Shown here one piece after another: positions 6,021 to 13,890 of a DNA stretch of 20,389 nt (positions are counted from its first letter, which is position 1; the number at the start of each line of letters is the position of its first letter). Origin of the DNA: a virus. The position numbers and the translations under genes were made by a program. The stretch covers positions 1-20,389 of the IMG/VR virus record IMGVR_UViG_3300017987_003365; one strand, 5' to 3'. Below the pieces are notes generated by a model. It saw only the letters and a program-made list of their open reading frames with translations. It did not search any database and was not told the origin of the DNA.

Positions 6021-7310
6021 TTAAGTTACTCCATAACCGGAATCGCCATAAACGGCCGTTCCGTAAATTGCCGGGATTGCAAATTCAAAAACGCCATCAT
6101 TTGTAAATTTCCCAAATTGTCTTAATTTTAAAATTGTCTGAAAACTCCGCGCGTCGTCCTCGATTTCGATAATTTTGAATTTTGTTTTGTTTGATATGCC
6201 CACGCTACCAAGCGTCAACGGGTAAGGCGTCTCCGAATCACCGTAAATCGCCGCGCCGTAGACCGGAAAAAAGTCGCCTGGAATCGGTTTTTTTAAAAGC
6301 GGGGCGTCGACTCTAACCAAATCAAGCAAGTCAGAATCCTCTGAAACCTCTGTTGGAACACGCGCTTTTAGCTCTACTTTAGGATATCTGAATTCGTCGG
6401 CTATTTCCTGACCAATATCGCGAAGCGTGTCGAGGTCATTCGCAAAAGGAAAGTCAAACTCTATTTGCTTGAGTCCATACTCAAAAACTGACGCTGAATC
6501 TTCGATAACCACCGCGCCATCATTGAGCCTGACGCTGTTAAACTGTCTCTGTTTGCCTGTGTTATAAGCCGTAATACTGATAATATTAGCATTGTTGGAA
6601 AGCTCGCCCCGGCCGCGAAGCTGCAGCGCGTCGGCTTCGTCTTCGTCTGGTTTTTCGCGTCCGTGAATAAAAATAGTGTCGCTTTCCAGTAGCAAAACAG
6701 AACTTGACGCCGCGAGCAATAAATCAAGAGCCTCCCTCACCTCTAAATTGTCCAGCTCGGAAGGCGTGTCAATTTCAAAATCCAAAACCGGATCAATATT
6801 ATTGATATCGACCGTTAAAAGATTTGTGATTGACGCCTGAGAAAGAATTAAAAATAGAGCGTTTTTGGCAGTTGTCCCAGCCGAAATAATCCCGGCCGGG
6901 ACTTGAGTTGTACGGAAAACAGAATCTTTCGACAGAGCCGTCAATTTTACTGTGTCGTCCGTAATGTTCTGCCTAGTCGCCTCGTCATTGATTATTCCCT
7001 CAAATTGAACTTTTGTTTCAGTCGCGAAAGTGTCCGGGTTTATCATCAGGGCAACCACGCGAACTTTTGCTTTGTCCCGCGTAAAGGGGAAAATAGAGCG
7101 CGAATCGTCCTCGTTAAAAGTTCCGCGCGAATTTTCGCATTTTAGTTTTAGATCGCTGAACCGATAAACACCGAGTGAATAATCAGTTGAATCAATCGAG
7201 CGCTTAATTTTAGATATTCCGTCTATGCGCACATATTTGGAAACCTCTATTTCGTCGCCGTAGGTGTCATTTGAGACAAGCGGAGTTATAAAAACCTGTT
7301 CAACTCTCAT
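6021..7310 (-). CDS. Tail hub / baseplate-like protein (429 aa)
   Basis: It lies downstream of the distal-tail-like gene and upstream of the fibre, the slot for the hub (gp27/Tal-like) protein of siphophage tails. The N-terminal 110 residues are beta-rich (VSKYVRIDGISKIKRS ... VQFEGIINDEATRQ), as in proteins that ring the tail tip. The middle has a mixed region with a helical stretch (REALDLLLAASSSVLLLESD) and FNSVRLNDGAVVIEDSAS. The C-terminus carries two copies of YGxAxYGDS (residues 351-359 and 416-424). No peptidase or lysozyme domain is visible, so tail-associated wall digestion is not encoded here. The ATG overlaps the stop of the upstream gene as TAATG. The assignment is mainly by order and fold type. 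Confidence 0.68.
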   Translation of the reverse strand: MRVEQVFITPLVSNDTYGDEIEVSKYVRIDGISKIKRSIDSTDYSLGVYRFSDLKLKCENSRGTFNEDDSRSIFPFTRDKAKVRVVALMINPDTFATETKVQFEGIINDEATRQNITDDTVKLTALSKDSVFRTTQVPAGIISAGTTAKNALFLILSQASITNLLTVDINNIDPVLDFEIDTPSELDNLEVREALDLLLAASSSVLLLESDTIFIHGREKPDEDEADALQLRGRGELSNNANIISITAYNTGKQRQFNSVRLNDGAVVIEDSASVFEYGLKQIEFDFPFANDLDTLRDIGQEIADEFRYPKVELKARVPTEVSEDSDLLDLVRVDAPLLKKPIPGDFFPVYGAAIYGDSETPYPLTLGSVGISNKTKFKIIEIEDDARSFQTILKLRQFGKFTNDGVFEFAIPAIYGTAVYGDSGYGVT

Positions 7311-8146
7311 TATCCCGCCTCTTCAAGATTAAGTTTTACGTCCACCACGCCGTTATAGTAATTCTTTCGATATTTATCTTTAAAGACATTCACGGTTTGA
7401 ACCAAAATTAAATCCTCAAGGCGAAATCCTCGGAGCTGATATTTGAAATAGACATCTTCACTCCTTCCACCGCAAAGCCAAACAAAAAATTTATCATCTC
7501 TGTCAAAGAGATCAAAAATTAAATTCAGGTCGTCCGGGTAGGTCGGCGGGTAATTTTTGAAATCAATCGCCGTCCTGAAAACTTCCAGGGATTTTTCGAT
7601 ATATGAGCGACCATTTAGCAAAATCGCTTTTCTTAATTTTTTGTCCTTTGTGGCGTCTCTGATTACCGGAAAGCCCGCAAGCGTTCCCAATTCAGTCGTA
7701 ATAACAAAAGCGTTCAAAAACTTTTCTTCATCCGCGACTTGGGTTTTTGTCGCTGAAATCAATATTCTGTCGGTTGTGACCTCATCAAACTCATAATAAG
7801 CTGTGTTTCTGGTATAATCAGTTTCCGAGATCGCGCTGGAAGTCGCGCCGTTTACGCCGACGACATTTGAAAAGTCCACCCACGCCCCATTCCACCATTC
7901 AACTTTAAATTCCTTGAAATTATGCCGGATCAAAAATAACCGACTAAATGTTTCCGTGCCGGCAAGCGTAATTTCAAGCGTCTCCGTCGTGGTGTCATCG
8001 GATCCCACCGACCTCCAAACAGTATATTGATTGCGATCTAAAATAAAGTCGGCGGACGGATCCCCTGACGACGCCGTGACGCTGGCTCCCGTCTCGCTAT
8101 CCGCGAGATTTGGTTCAAAAAATTTAATTCCGCCTGTGATTGCCAT
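7310..8146 (-). CDS. Distal tail (Dit-like) protein with discoidin-like N-terminal part (278 aa)
   Basis: The gene directly follows the tape measure, where siphophages encode the distal tail protein that caps the tube and starts the baseplate. Residues 20-110 resemble an F5/8 type C (discoidin) beta sandwich: ASSGDPSADFILDRNQYTVW, then ETLEITLAGTETFSRLFLIRHNFKEF, the usual 'sS..pa.nl.D...t.W' and 'i.i.l....i..i.l..hN' pattern for binding a surface sugar or for structure. The C-terminal 120 residues (KAILLNGRSYIEKSLEVFRTAIDF and the YFKYQLRGFRLEDL part) look like a tail-tip scaffold. One base separates it from the tape measure stop, and its stop overlaps the hub start. Confidence 0.66.
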   Translation of the reverse strand: MAITGGIKFFEPNLADSETGASVTASSGDPSADFILDRNQYTVWRSVGSDDTTTETLEITLAGTETFSRLFLIRHNFKEFKVEWWNGAWVDFSNVVGVNGATSSAISETDYTRNTAYYEFDEVTTDRILISATKTQVADEEKFLNAFVITTELGTLAGFPVIRDATKDKKLRKAILLNGRSYIEKSLEVFRTAIDFKNYPPTYPDDLNLIFDLFDRDDKFFVWLCGGRSEDVYFKYQLRGFRLEDLILVQTVNVFKDKYRKNYYNGVVDVKLNLEEAG

Positions 8147-8147
8147 T

Positions 8148-10793
8148 TTATCTCACAAAGGCGACGCGCTGAGACGTCCCTAAAAAGTTTTGTTCGTTTT
8201 GTCGGACGGTTAACACGTCCGCCGCTTCATCGCCATCAAATCCGACTAAAATTTCATTCGCAAAGCCCTCCGGCGTTTCTTCTTCGGTCTCTGCTGTTTC
8301 TCTTTCAATTGCTCTCTGTTCCGCTACAGCGTTTATGACCTCGTTTGCCGTCTGAGGGGGGACAATAAACTCTCCGGGCGTCAAAAAAGCGGCCTGTGAG
8401 TCAGGGGCGCCAGAACCGGGTACAAAGCCGCCGGTCTGCGCGGCCAGGACGCGGCGACTTCTTTCGGCTCCAAACGCGATTAACGCGGCGGCGGCGGCGG
8501 CTCCCAGGGCCGGCCCTATTAACGGGATACCCGCTAAGGCGGCATATGCCGCAATTGCTCCTTTTTGGGTATTAATCCCGATCTGAACCAAGGCGGCCGC
8601 TTTGCCGATTGCTTTTAAGTTTTGATTCTCTGATTGTTGAAGTTGAGCAAGCGCGGCGGCGGCGGTCTGCGCGTTCTGAAATTCTTCAGAGCGTCTGATT
8701 TTTCTGAAAGTCGCAATTACCGTTCCGAAGCGTTCCTCTTCGTCCTCAAAGAGTTTGTTGGATTTTCGGCGTTCTAGTAGCTCCTTCTTGATAGACTTTG
8801 AGCGAATTGACGCTTGTGTTTCCAGGCTGGCGCGCAGTTCATCAATTTCTTGCTGTTGCAAAGCGCGTCGTTTTTCAGTTGAAAGCTCTTCAAGTTCAGT
8901 TTGAAGCGCGGCTTCAATCTCTCGTTGTTCCGCGCGCATTTCGTCGCGAGCGGCGAAAAACTCCGACTCTTCCGCTAGAAGCTGCTCGTTTTTAAGTTTG
9001 ATATTTTCAAGCGATAAATTCCGCTCTTCCTCGTTTTTGATCTTCTCCGCGTCCCTGGTTTGATTTCTAATTTCCTGTCGACGGCGAAGAAAATCAACTT
9101 CCTCTTTTTCTCGCTCAGCGAGCCCCGCTTTTAGAATCTCGTTTTGATTTTTGAGATTTTGCGCGCGTTCTTCGACCTCTTCTCTTTCTTTCTGCCTGCG
9201 CTCTTCGGCTTTTTTGTCTTTTTCGGCTTCAAGTTTGGCGCGTTTGGCGGCCGCGTCTTTTTCGGCTTTATCTAGCTGTTGATTTAAGAGTTTGATATTT
9301 TCTAAAGCAAGTTTTCGGCGGTCGGCGTTTTGGATTGCCTGCGCGTCGCGCTCTTTTTGCTCGATAGCGATCCTTTTTTTTAGAATCGCGAGCTGCTCCT
9401 TGCTTTGTCCGCTTAGCTCAGCCTGAAGTAGCCTGTTTTCGTCTTTAAGTTTTTGCGTCCGGGCGTCCACTCCTTTTTTGATAGCGTCGGTTTGCTTCTT
9501 TTGGCTATCCTCGACTGATTTGGCCGCGCTTTCTTGATCTTTTTTAGTCTCTTCGGCTTGTTTTTTTGAGGCTTTTTCCGCGCGCTCGAATTCTTTGATT
9601 GCAGCGTCGACTCCCTCATCAAGCGCGCTCGCGAGCTGCAGAATTCCCTTTTCAATTGTTTTTGCATCAAAAGTAAAAATCCCTTTCAGGATGTTCCCTA
9701 ATCCCTTTGCATTTTGACTGATAAAAGTAACGAAACCCTCAAAAATAAAAGAAATCTTTCTAAAAACGAATTGAAAAAGATCGAGTATTTCGGGCAAGAA
9801 AGCGACAATTAATCCCAGTCCAGTCGCGCCAACCAAGCCCTTAACAGCAAAGCCGAGTCCTTTTGTCGCGAGAGTGGCCGCGATCATTGAGGCGCGAAGT
9901 TTTAAAAAAACCGTCCCGGCCAATGCGACCGTTGTCGCCAGTCCTCCGACGACAGTCCCGGCAACCAGGGCACGGGAAATAAAATCCGCCATAGCGGGAT
10001 TTTCCCGGAGAAAGCCGAGAAAATTTGTCATTGCGCCTGTGAGCTGTTTGAGAACTGGAAGAAATTGTTCCCCAACCTCCGCCGTCAATAAATCAAAATT
10101 ATCCGCTAGGGTTGAAAGTTGCCCCTCAAGAGTTTTTGAGCGCTTCTCCATGCCCTGAAAAGCTAAGCCGCCTTCTTCCGATAAAGATTTAAAAGCTTTC
10201 TGAAATGTTGCGAAATCAACTTCGCCTTTACTCACCAAGTCTCGAATTGCGGATTCAGCGACGCCCATGGTTTTCGCCAAAGCCGGGCCAATTGGGACGG
10301 CCCTTTCTTCAAGCTGCAGCAAGCGTTCTCCGGTAAGTTTTCCCGCCGCTTTGACTTGCCCAAAAATTAAATTCAGGTCGCCAAACGCGGCCCCGGTCGC
10401 GGCCGCCACATCTCCAATAGCTCGGAGCGTTGGCTTTAACTCATCACCTTGGATTTTAAAAGCGAGAAGTTGTTTGCCGGCTTGCGCGACTTGCTCAAAT
10501 TTAAAAGGGGTTTTGGCGGTAAAATCAGATAGGACTTTGATTGTTTTTCGAGCTTCCTCAACGGAGCCGGTTAATGTCTCAAATTGCGCTTCGATAGTCT
10601 CGAATTTTGCGGCGGATTGAGCGGCGAGAAGGATTGACGCGCCAAGACCGGCGAAAGCCACTGCGCCAATTTTGGCAATATTGTTTAGGCGATTTTGTAG
10701 ATTTTCCGTTTCTTTCGAGGCGGCTTTCAGGGCGTCTTGATAGCCCTTGATGTTGCCGTTTATCTTTATGACAAGTTCGTTATCTTTTGCCAT
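8148..10793 (-). CDS. Tape measure protein (881 aa)
   Basis: This protein sets tail length and is ejected with the DNA. Residues 60-260 are a classic tape measure domain (FETIEAQFETLTGSVEEARK, ANGATT-like FTAKTPFKFEQVAQAGKQLLAF, GKLTGERLLQLEERAVPI, LSTLADNFDLLTAEVGEQFLPVLKQL). Hydrophobic segments lie at about 270-345 and 745-775 (Ala/Gly-rich). Residues 400-660 form a highly charged coiled coil containing a 98-residue repeat: LKDENRLLQAEL at 449 and LKNQNEILKAGL at 547, ENIKLLNQQL at 498 and ENIKLKNEQL at 596. The C-terminus has the typical GGFVPGSGAPDSQAAFLTPGEFIVPP-type ending. No lysozyme or peptidase domain is present. It is the largest gene of the module and follows the chaperone genes, overlapping the second by 14 bases. 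Confidence 0.95.
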   Translation of the reverse strand: MAKDNELVIKINGNIKGYQDALKAASKETENLQNRLNNIAKIGAVAFAGLGASILLAAQSAAKFETIEAQFETLTGSVEEARKTIKVLSDFTAKTPFKFEQVAQAGKQLLAFKIQGDELKPTLRAIGDVAAATGAAFGDLNLIFGQVKAAGKLTGERLLQLEERAVPIGPALAKTMGVAESAIRDLVSKGEVDFATFQKAFKSLSEEGGLAFQGMEKRSKTLEGQLSTLADNFDLLTAEVGEQFLPVLKQLTGAMTNFLGFLRENPAMADFISRALVAGTVVGGLATTVALAGTVFLKLRASMIAATLATKGLGFAVKGLVGATGLGLIVAFLPEILDLFQFVFRKISFIFEGFVTFISQNAKGLGNILKGIFTFDAKTIEKGILQLASALDEGVDAAIKEFERAEKASKKQAEETKKDQESAAKSVEDSQKKQTDAIKKGVDARTQKLKDENRLLQAELSGQSKEQLAILKKRIAIEQKERDAQAIQNADRRKLALENIKLLNQQLDKAEKDAAAKRAKLEAEKDKKAEERRQKEREEVEERAQNLKNQNEILKAGLAEREKEEVDFLRRRQEIRNQTRDAEKIKNEEERNLSLENIKLKNEQLLAEESEFFAARDEMRAEQREIEAALQTELEELSTEKRRALQQQEIDELRASLETQASIRSKSIKKELLERRKSNKLFEDEEERFGTVIATFRKIRRSEEFQNAQTAAAALAQLQQSENQNLKAIGKAAALVQIGINTQKGAIAAYAALAGIPLIGPALGAAAAAALIAFGAERSRRVLAAQTGGFVPGSGAPDSQAAFLTPGEFIVPPQTANEVINAVAEQRAIERETAETEEETPEGFANEILVGFDGDEAADVLTVRQNEQNFLGTSQRVAFVR
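8973..9449 (-). repeat. 98-residue internal repeat in the tape measure coiled coil
   Basis: Copy 1 covers residues 449-546 and copy 2 begins at residue 547. Two separate landmarks are each exactly 98 residues apart: LKDENRLLQAEL/LKNQNEILKAGL and LALENIKLLNQQL/LSLENIKLKNEQL. The copies are clearly diverged, so this is an old in-frame duplication of coiled-coil material. Confidence 0.75.
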
Positions 10794-11094
10794 TCGCCGC
10801 CGCTTGCTTTGCCTGGAAAATATTGTAAATTTCTGAACGCGCTTTCGCGAGCATTTCTTTTGAGGGAGGCTCTATTTTAACTGGCGGTTTGTAGAGGCTT
10901 AGTTTAATGCCTCTCATAGCCGCTTGAATCGCGATATTGTTGTGAGTGCGCCGATTGATCGCCTCAAGGCATGAATTCAGCAATTTATAGGTCATCCCCG
11001 TAAATTGCCGCCAAGTGTATCCATATTCGGAGGCGATTAAGTCAAATATTAGCCGCCAATCGACGGTAGAGCCGCCGTCAATTGGTTTACCCAC
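10780..11094 (-). CDS. Tail assembly chaperone, downstream (gpT-like) frame
   Basis: The sequence VDWRLIFDLIASEYGYTWRQFTGMTYKLLNSCLEAIN is the typical short helical domain of the second tail assembly chaperone frame ('DW..L...IA..YGWT...v..lT..ql'), which escorts the tape measure during tube assembly. It overlaps the upstream chaperone by 46 bases counted from its first possible start (GTG, 11092-11094) and lies in the -1 frame relative to it. There is no well-placed ribosome binding site for that GTG (a G-run abuts it), so expression as an extension of the upstream frame by -1 frameshifting, as with lambda gpG-GT, is the likely mode. In that case the listed start is not a true N-terminus. 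The end overlaps the tape measure start. Confidence 0.75.
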   Translation of the reverse strand: MGKPIDGGSTVDWRLIFDLIASEYGYTWRQFTGMTYKLLNSCLEAINRRTHNNIAIQAAMRGIKLSLYKPPVKIEPPSKEMLAKARSEIYNIFQAKQAAANGKR

Positions 11095-11495
11095 TCCCCC
11101 AGCGCTTCATCATCCTCGATGTTGGGAATATTTAAACCCCGGCATTTTACAAGATTCGTCAAAAGATGAATTTGATCCGGTATCCCCTGAAAAAGAGCCC
11201 TGAATTTTTCAATGGGCTTAATGTTGACTTGTGTTTCTTCGCCTGTGTCTGGATCAATCGTGGCAGCCTCGACAACTTCCAGAATTTTTCGCTGGCTTTC
11301 AAGTGTCAATTGATACCAAGCCACCAAAGAAATTTTTTCAAAGTCAAATTCTTCAAAAGCTTTGACGAGTTTCTTTTGTCCTCCGGCGATTTCCTGGGAC
11401 TTTAAGTCGTCCGCAATCGTAAACGGACGAAAGGTTAGCTCGACGTCTGAGACTGTAAAATCAACTTTTTTTGGCTGTAAATCCGCTAATTTCAT
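11049..11495 (-). CDS. Tail assembly chaperone, upstream (gpG-like) frame, 148 aa
   Basis: The protein begins MKLADLQPKKVDFTVSDVEL and then has TFRPFTIADDLKS, a start pattern common to tail assembly chaperones; the remainder is helical (ISLVAWYQLTLESQRKILEVVE). Its place directly before the tape measure and its overlap with a -1 frame support the role. The frame is open to an ATG at 11537, but I choose the ATG at 11495 because AAGGA lies six bases before it and it starts just after the stop of the preceding gene. The extra 14 residues would overlap that gene without a good ribosome binding site. Confidence 0.78.
   Translation of the reverse strand: MKLADLQPKKVDFTVSDVELTFRPFTIADDLKSQEIAGGQKKLVKAFEEFDFEKISLVAWYQLTLESQRKILEVVEAATIDPDTGEETQVNIKPIEKFRALFQGIPDQIHLLTNLVKCRGLNIPNIEDDEALGEWVNQLTAALPSIGG
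11052..11106 (-). other. Candidate -1 frameshift window between the chaperone frames
   Basis: The -1 frame opens after a TGA at 11107-11109, and the zero frame ends at the TAA at 11049-11051, so any shift must occur in these 55 bases. The best candidate is the run of five G at 11100-11096, read ctG GGG GAG in the zero frame. The P-site GGG codon can re-pair perfectly after slipping back one base, but the A-site GAG cannot. It is not a canonical XXXYYYZ heptamer. Confidence 0.4.
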
Positions 11496-11497
11496 CT

Positions 11498-11770
11498 TTA
11501 ATCCTTCGGCCAGGAGCCAGTATAAGCTCCAGTGCAATTTATTGTTTCGCTCGGTTCGTCGTAGCTGAAAATAGCGGCAGTTTTATATTGCTGATAAACA
11601 GCTACTATCTCATCGAAGCTCGTTTCGTTAGTCATGACGACCTGCGCCCGGTTCGAGGGCCATGTTTCAGGGATTGGAGCGTCTTCAGATACCTCAAAAC
11701 TTTTCGCAAGCCAACCAATCCCCAGTCCATTTTCCTCAGTCTGAATTTGAATTACAAATTGTTTACTCAT
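11498..11770 (-). CDS. Small hypothetical tail-module protein (90 aa)
   Basis: I do not recognise this protein. It starts with a beta-like strand (KQFVIQIQTEENGLG) and ends GAYTGSWPKD, with no signal peptide or membrane span. It has several Trp and Asn/Thr residues and looks like a small beta-structured accessory protein. It lies between a fibre-like gene and the first chaperone frame, and its last codons contain the ribosome binding site of that chaperone. An AGAGA about 13 bases before the ATG is a poor ribosome binding site. It may belong with the fibre-like gene directly upstream as an accessory pair. Confidence 0.62.
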   Translation of the reverse strand: MSKQFVIQIQTEENGLGIGWLAKSFEVSEDAPIPETWPSNRAQVVMTNETSFDEIVAVYQQYKTAAIFSYDEPSETINCTGAYTGSWPKD

Positions 11771-11778
11771 ATTTTTTT

Positions 11779-12540
11779 TTATCTCTCATATCCAAAGCCG
11801 GACATCCAGCAATATAGTGCGTTATCGTCGGTAACTCCGCCGGCTATTTTTATTTTTCGCGAAGCTCCAAGAATTACCCAATTAATAAAGTAATTGTCGT
11901 CATAATTACGCACGTAATAAGGGGAGCGAGTTATGACTGGGTACGTGGCAGCGTCTTCACTATTGAGGCAACTCAACTCCGACGTCGCGGGGGTTGAGTC
12001 CGACCCTATCAGCCGTAATTTGATTTCCTTTGCATTTACAGGAGTAAACACGCTTGATTCATTATCATCAGGAGTTTGCCAGGAGCCAGATGGAACCATA
12101 GCGGAGGCAAGTGAGAAATCAAGCTGGAAATCTGGGAATTCAATCCGTGCGTAATTTGGGCTGATTTGAACTAAGTCAAAATAACGCACTACCGCGCTTC
12201 CCGCCGGACTATACACAAGACCAACAAGCTTGTCGTCCCCGTTATACCATCCGCGTTTTGCGGCGTCTAAAGATGGCTCTGTCGTCGAGTCAATGATTGT
12301 TGCGGTCGGAGGGGAGCTGGCGGTATCGTCAATGTAGAGATAATGAAAATCAGCTCCGGCTGCTAAACTTGTCATAGTGTGAGAGGCATCGGCCGACAAT
12401 ACATATTTTTTGCCGTTCGCCTCCATTCGCCCCGCTGTAATCGTGACGGCGGTTGTGGTGTTGTTTTTGACGACAAATCCGTCGATATCGCCAACTTTTA
12501 ATCGCTCTGTAATGCCGGTCTCTGGCCCTGTGATAGTCAT
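11779..12540 (-). CDS. Fibre-like structural protein encoded between tail tube and chaperones (253 aa)
   Basis: The N-terminal 130 residues resemble a domain recurring in phage fibre and tail-spike proteins: GFVVKNNTTTAVTITAGRME, then ADFHYLYIDD, a central STTEPSLDAAKRGWYNGDD, and LVGLVYSPAGSAVVRYFDL. This is the pattern 'hylyi.d......s...P...G.y...R.vG.v.......i..F', which is also visible in the 705-residue fibre near 4,350-4,500. The C-terminal half is beta-like with ISPNYARIEFPDFQLD and no recognised motif. A fibre-type gene is not usual between tube and chaperone genes, so the product may decorate the tail shaft or act as a side fibre. The ATG lacks a clear ribosome binding site; the previous stop is 6 bases away. 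Confidence 0.66.
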   Translation of the reverse strand: MTITGPETGITERLKVGDIDGFVVKNNTTTAVTITAGRMEANGKKYVLSADASHTMTSLAAGADFHYLYIDDTASSPPTATIIDSTTEPSLDAAKRGWYNGDDKLVGLVYSPAGSAVVRYFDLVQISPNYARIEFPDFQLDFSLASAMVPSGSWQTPDDNESSVFTPVNAKEIKLRLIGSDSTPATSELSCLNSEDAATYPVITRSPYYVRNYDDNYFINWVILGASRKIKIAGGVTDDNALYCWMSGFGYER

Positions 12541-12546
12541 AATTTA

Positions 12547-12801
12547 CTATGTATAAGCAAGTTCAGTATCAGCCGTTCCTGTCGGATCATATTTGCGGGC
12601 GTACACATTCAAAGAGCCTGTGTAATTAAACGCCTGACTGTTGCCGTCACCGCTTCGTAATCTATGAACGGCGGCAGTATCGGCTGGCAATGAGCTTGCA
12701 AAATGCAGCCCGGCTAGCGGCCCTTTTTCCAGAGTAATCACCATAGGCCCCGCCCCTAATAACTGCATATTGGTTGTCAGAGTTATTTTTGCTGTTGCCA
12801 T
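12547..12801 (-). CDS. Small beta-type structural protein (84 aa)
   Basis: The protein alternates short strands and turns: AKITLTTNMQLLGAGPMVITLEKGPLAG, then HRLRSGDGNSQAFNYTGSLNVYARKYDPTG. It has no signal or membrane span and reads as a small beta barrel or sandwich. It follows the tail tube gene by three bases and precedes the fibre-like gene, so it is probably a virion or tail component such as an adaptor or decoration. I do not recognise the family. The ribosome binding site is weak, which suggests coupling to translation of the tube gene. Confidence 0.62.
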   Translation of the reverse strand: MATAKITLTTNMQLLGAGPMVITLEKGPLAGLHFASSLPADTAAVHRLRSGDGNSQAFNYTGSLNVYARKYDPTGTADTELAYT

Positions 12802-12804
12802 TTT

Positions 12805-13698
12805 TTAGCTGCAGGCGACGATAGGTTTAATGTATCTAGCTTTCATGATTCCATTTTTGGCGGAGTCGTAAAGAATGTTCGCCGTCATTTCCGGCTCATT
12901 GAAAGCTTTTTCGGCCATTCCAAATGGATATCCAATAGCCTTTATTCGATAAACGTCAAATATCCAAAGTCCGCCGTCGGATTGTTTTTGTGAAGTTATC
13001 ACAGCTCCAAATTCGGGGATACAAGAGCCGATTGCGCCGATTTCAACGTCTGTTTGTTCCAGGGAGGGCGGGTTTGCCTCAAATTCGGCCGTGTCGTCGG
13101 TCGTCATAGCAATGACGCCTGAGCCGCCGGTCAATTCAACACCAAATCCGGGCACCTCCACAGCGGCCGACGCCGTAATGCTCAGGGGAGTGGATGTTAA
13201 TTTTAGGGTGTCGTCGACGTATTCTTTATCTGTTCCGCGCTGAAAGTCCGCACTTGAGAGTCCATAAACATCAACGGTCGTTGCAGAAACCGCCACCACA
13301 AGATATTTTCCGAATTTTACATCCGCTTCCGACCCTGATTTTACGCCAACTGAAGCGATCCCGGTTGTGGCATCCTGCACGGAAGTCCCCTCAACATTTG
13401 TCAAAGATGAAACATTCCCAGGATCATTGTTAATCGTTGTCGGAAGGTTCCCCAGCATCAACTTAAACAAAAAATCTGGAATTTCTTTCGGTGAAAAGAC
13501 AAGCTCCGCCGTAATATTGCCGTCCTGGGAACTCCAGGGGTACGGTGACGAGCCGCCCGTCAACTGAATAAGCTCGCCGGAGAGATTTATACTTGCGCCT
13601 CCCAATACGCGAAAATTACCGTAAGGGGCGCCCGTTGCCGGAACGTAGGGGGCCATTTCATGAATCCCGTAAATGTGACGGGGTTGATTTTGAGCCAT
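12805..13698 (-). CDS. Major tail tube protein (297 aa)
   Basis: The size, place (after the tail terminator and before chaperones and tape measure) and sequence fit the tube protein whose hexamer rings stack to form the tail. The N-terminal part has ASINLSGELIQLTGGSSPYPW and DGNITAELVFSPKEIPDF, the 'beta strand, then test against background' pattern typical of tail tube proteins. The middle (residues 110-210) is low-complexity Ser/Thr/Val-rich and could be an inserted surface domain. The end returns to VEIGAIGSCIPEFGAVITSQK and YRIKAIGYPFGMAEKAFNEPEMTANILYD, typical of a tube core strand set. An AAAAAGGA ribosome binding site precedes the ATG, consistent with high expression. Confidence 0.8.
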   Translation of the reverse strand: MAQNQPRHIYGIHEMAPYVPATGAPYGNFRVLGGASINLSGELIQLTGGSSPYPWSSQDGNITAELVFSPKEIPDFLFKLMLGNLPTTINNDPGNVSSLTNVEGTSVQDATTGIASVGVKSGSEADVKFGKYLVVAVSATTVDVYGLSSADFQRGTDKEYVDDTLKLTSTPLSITASAAVEVPGFGVELTGGSGVIAMTTDDTAEFEANPPSLEQTDVEIGAIGSCIPEFGAVITSQKQSDGGLWIFDVYRIKAIGYPFGMAEKAFNEPEMTANILYDSAKNGIMKARYIKPIVACS

Positions 13699-13721
13699 TT
13701 TTTTCCTTTTTGGTTACGGGC

Positions 13722-13889
13722 TTAAATGACGCCCTCAGTTTTTAAATTCTGATGATAGATTTCCGGTATCTCGGACAAATCATCGCCTTTTTTAATGTCG
13801 GCCCGGAAATCATTCTGAAAAATAACAAAATCCCGCTTCGCAATTAGCGTTTTCTCGTCATCTTTTATTTCTTGATATTCATTGCCCAT
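13722..13889 (-). CDS. Small head-tail module protein (55 aa)
   Basis: This short gene was found by reading the gap between tail terminator and tail tube genes. ATG at 13889, one base after the upstream stop, runs to TAA at 13722-13724. The protein starts MGNEYQEIKDDEKTL and contains DFVIFQNDFRADIKKGDDLS followed by an IPEIYHQNLKTEGVI ending. That resembles the short 'V...F...G.....KGDD.S.LPE....NL...G.I' proteins common beside phage head-tail connector genes. It tiles the gap between its neighbours almost exactly, which strongly supports it as a gene. The ribosome binding site is weak, so it is probably coupled to the upstream gene. The exact function is unknown. Confidence 0.75.
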   Translation of the reverse strand: MGNEYQEIKDDEKTLIAKRDFVIFQNDFRADIKKGDDLSEIPEIYHQNLKTEGVI

Positions 13890-13890
13890 G

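Noticed and set aside
9874-10620. Plus-strand frames opposite the tape measure gene (94 and 117 residues)
   Set aside because: They are antisense shadows of a strongly supported gene, with no ribosome binding sites or recognisable protein features.
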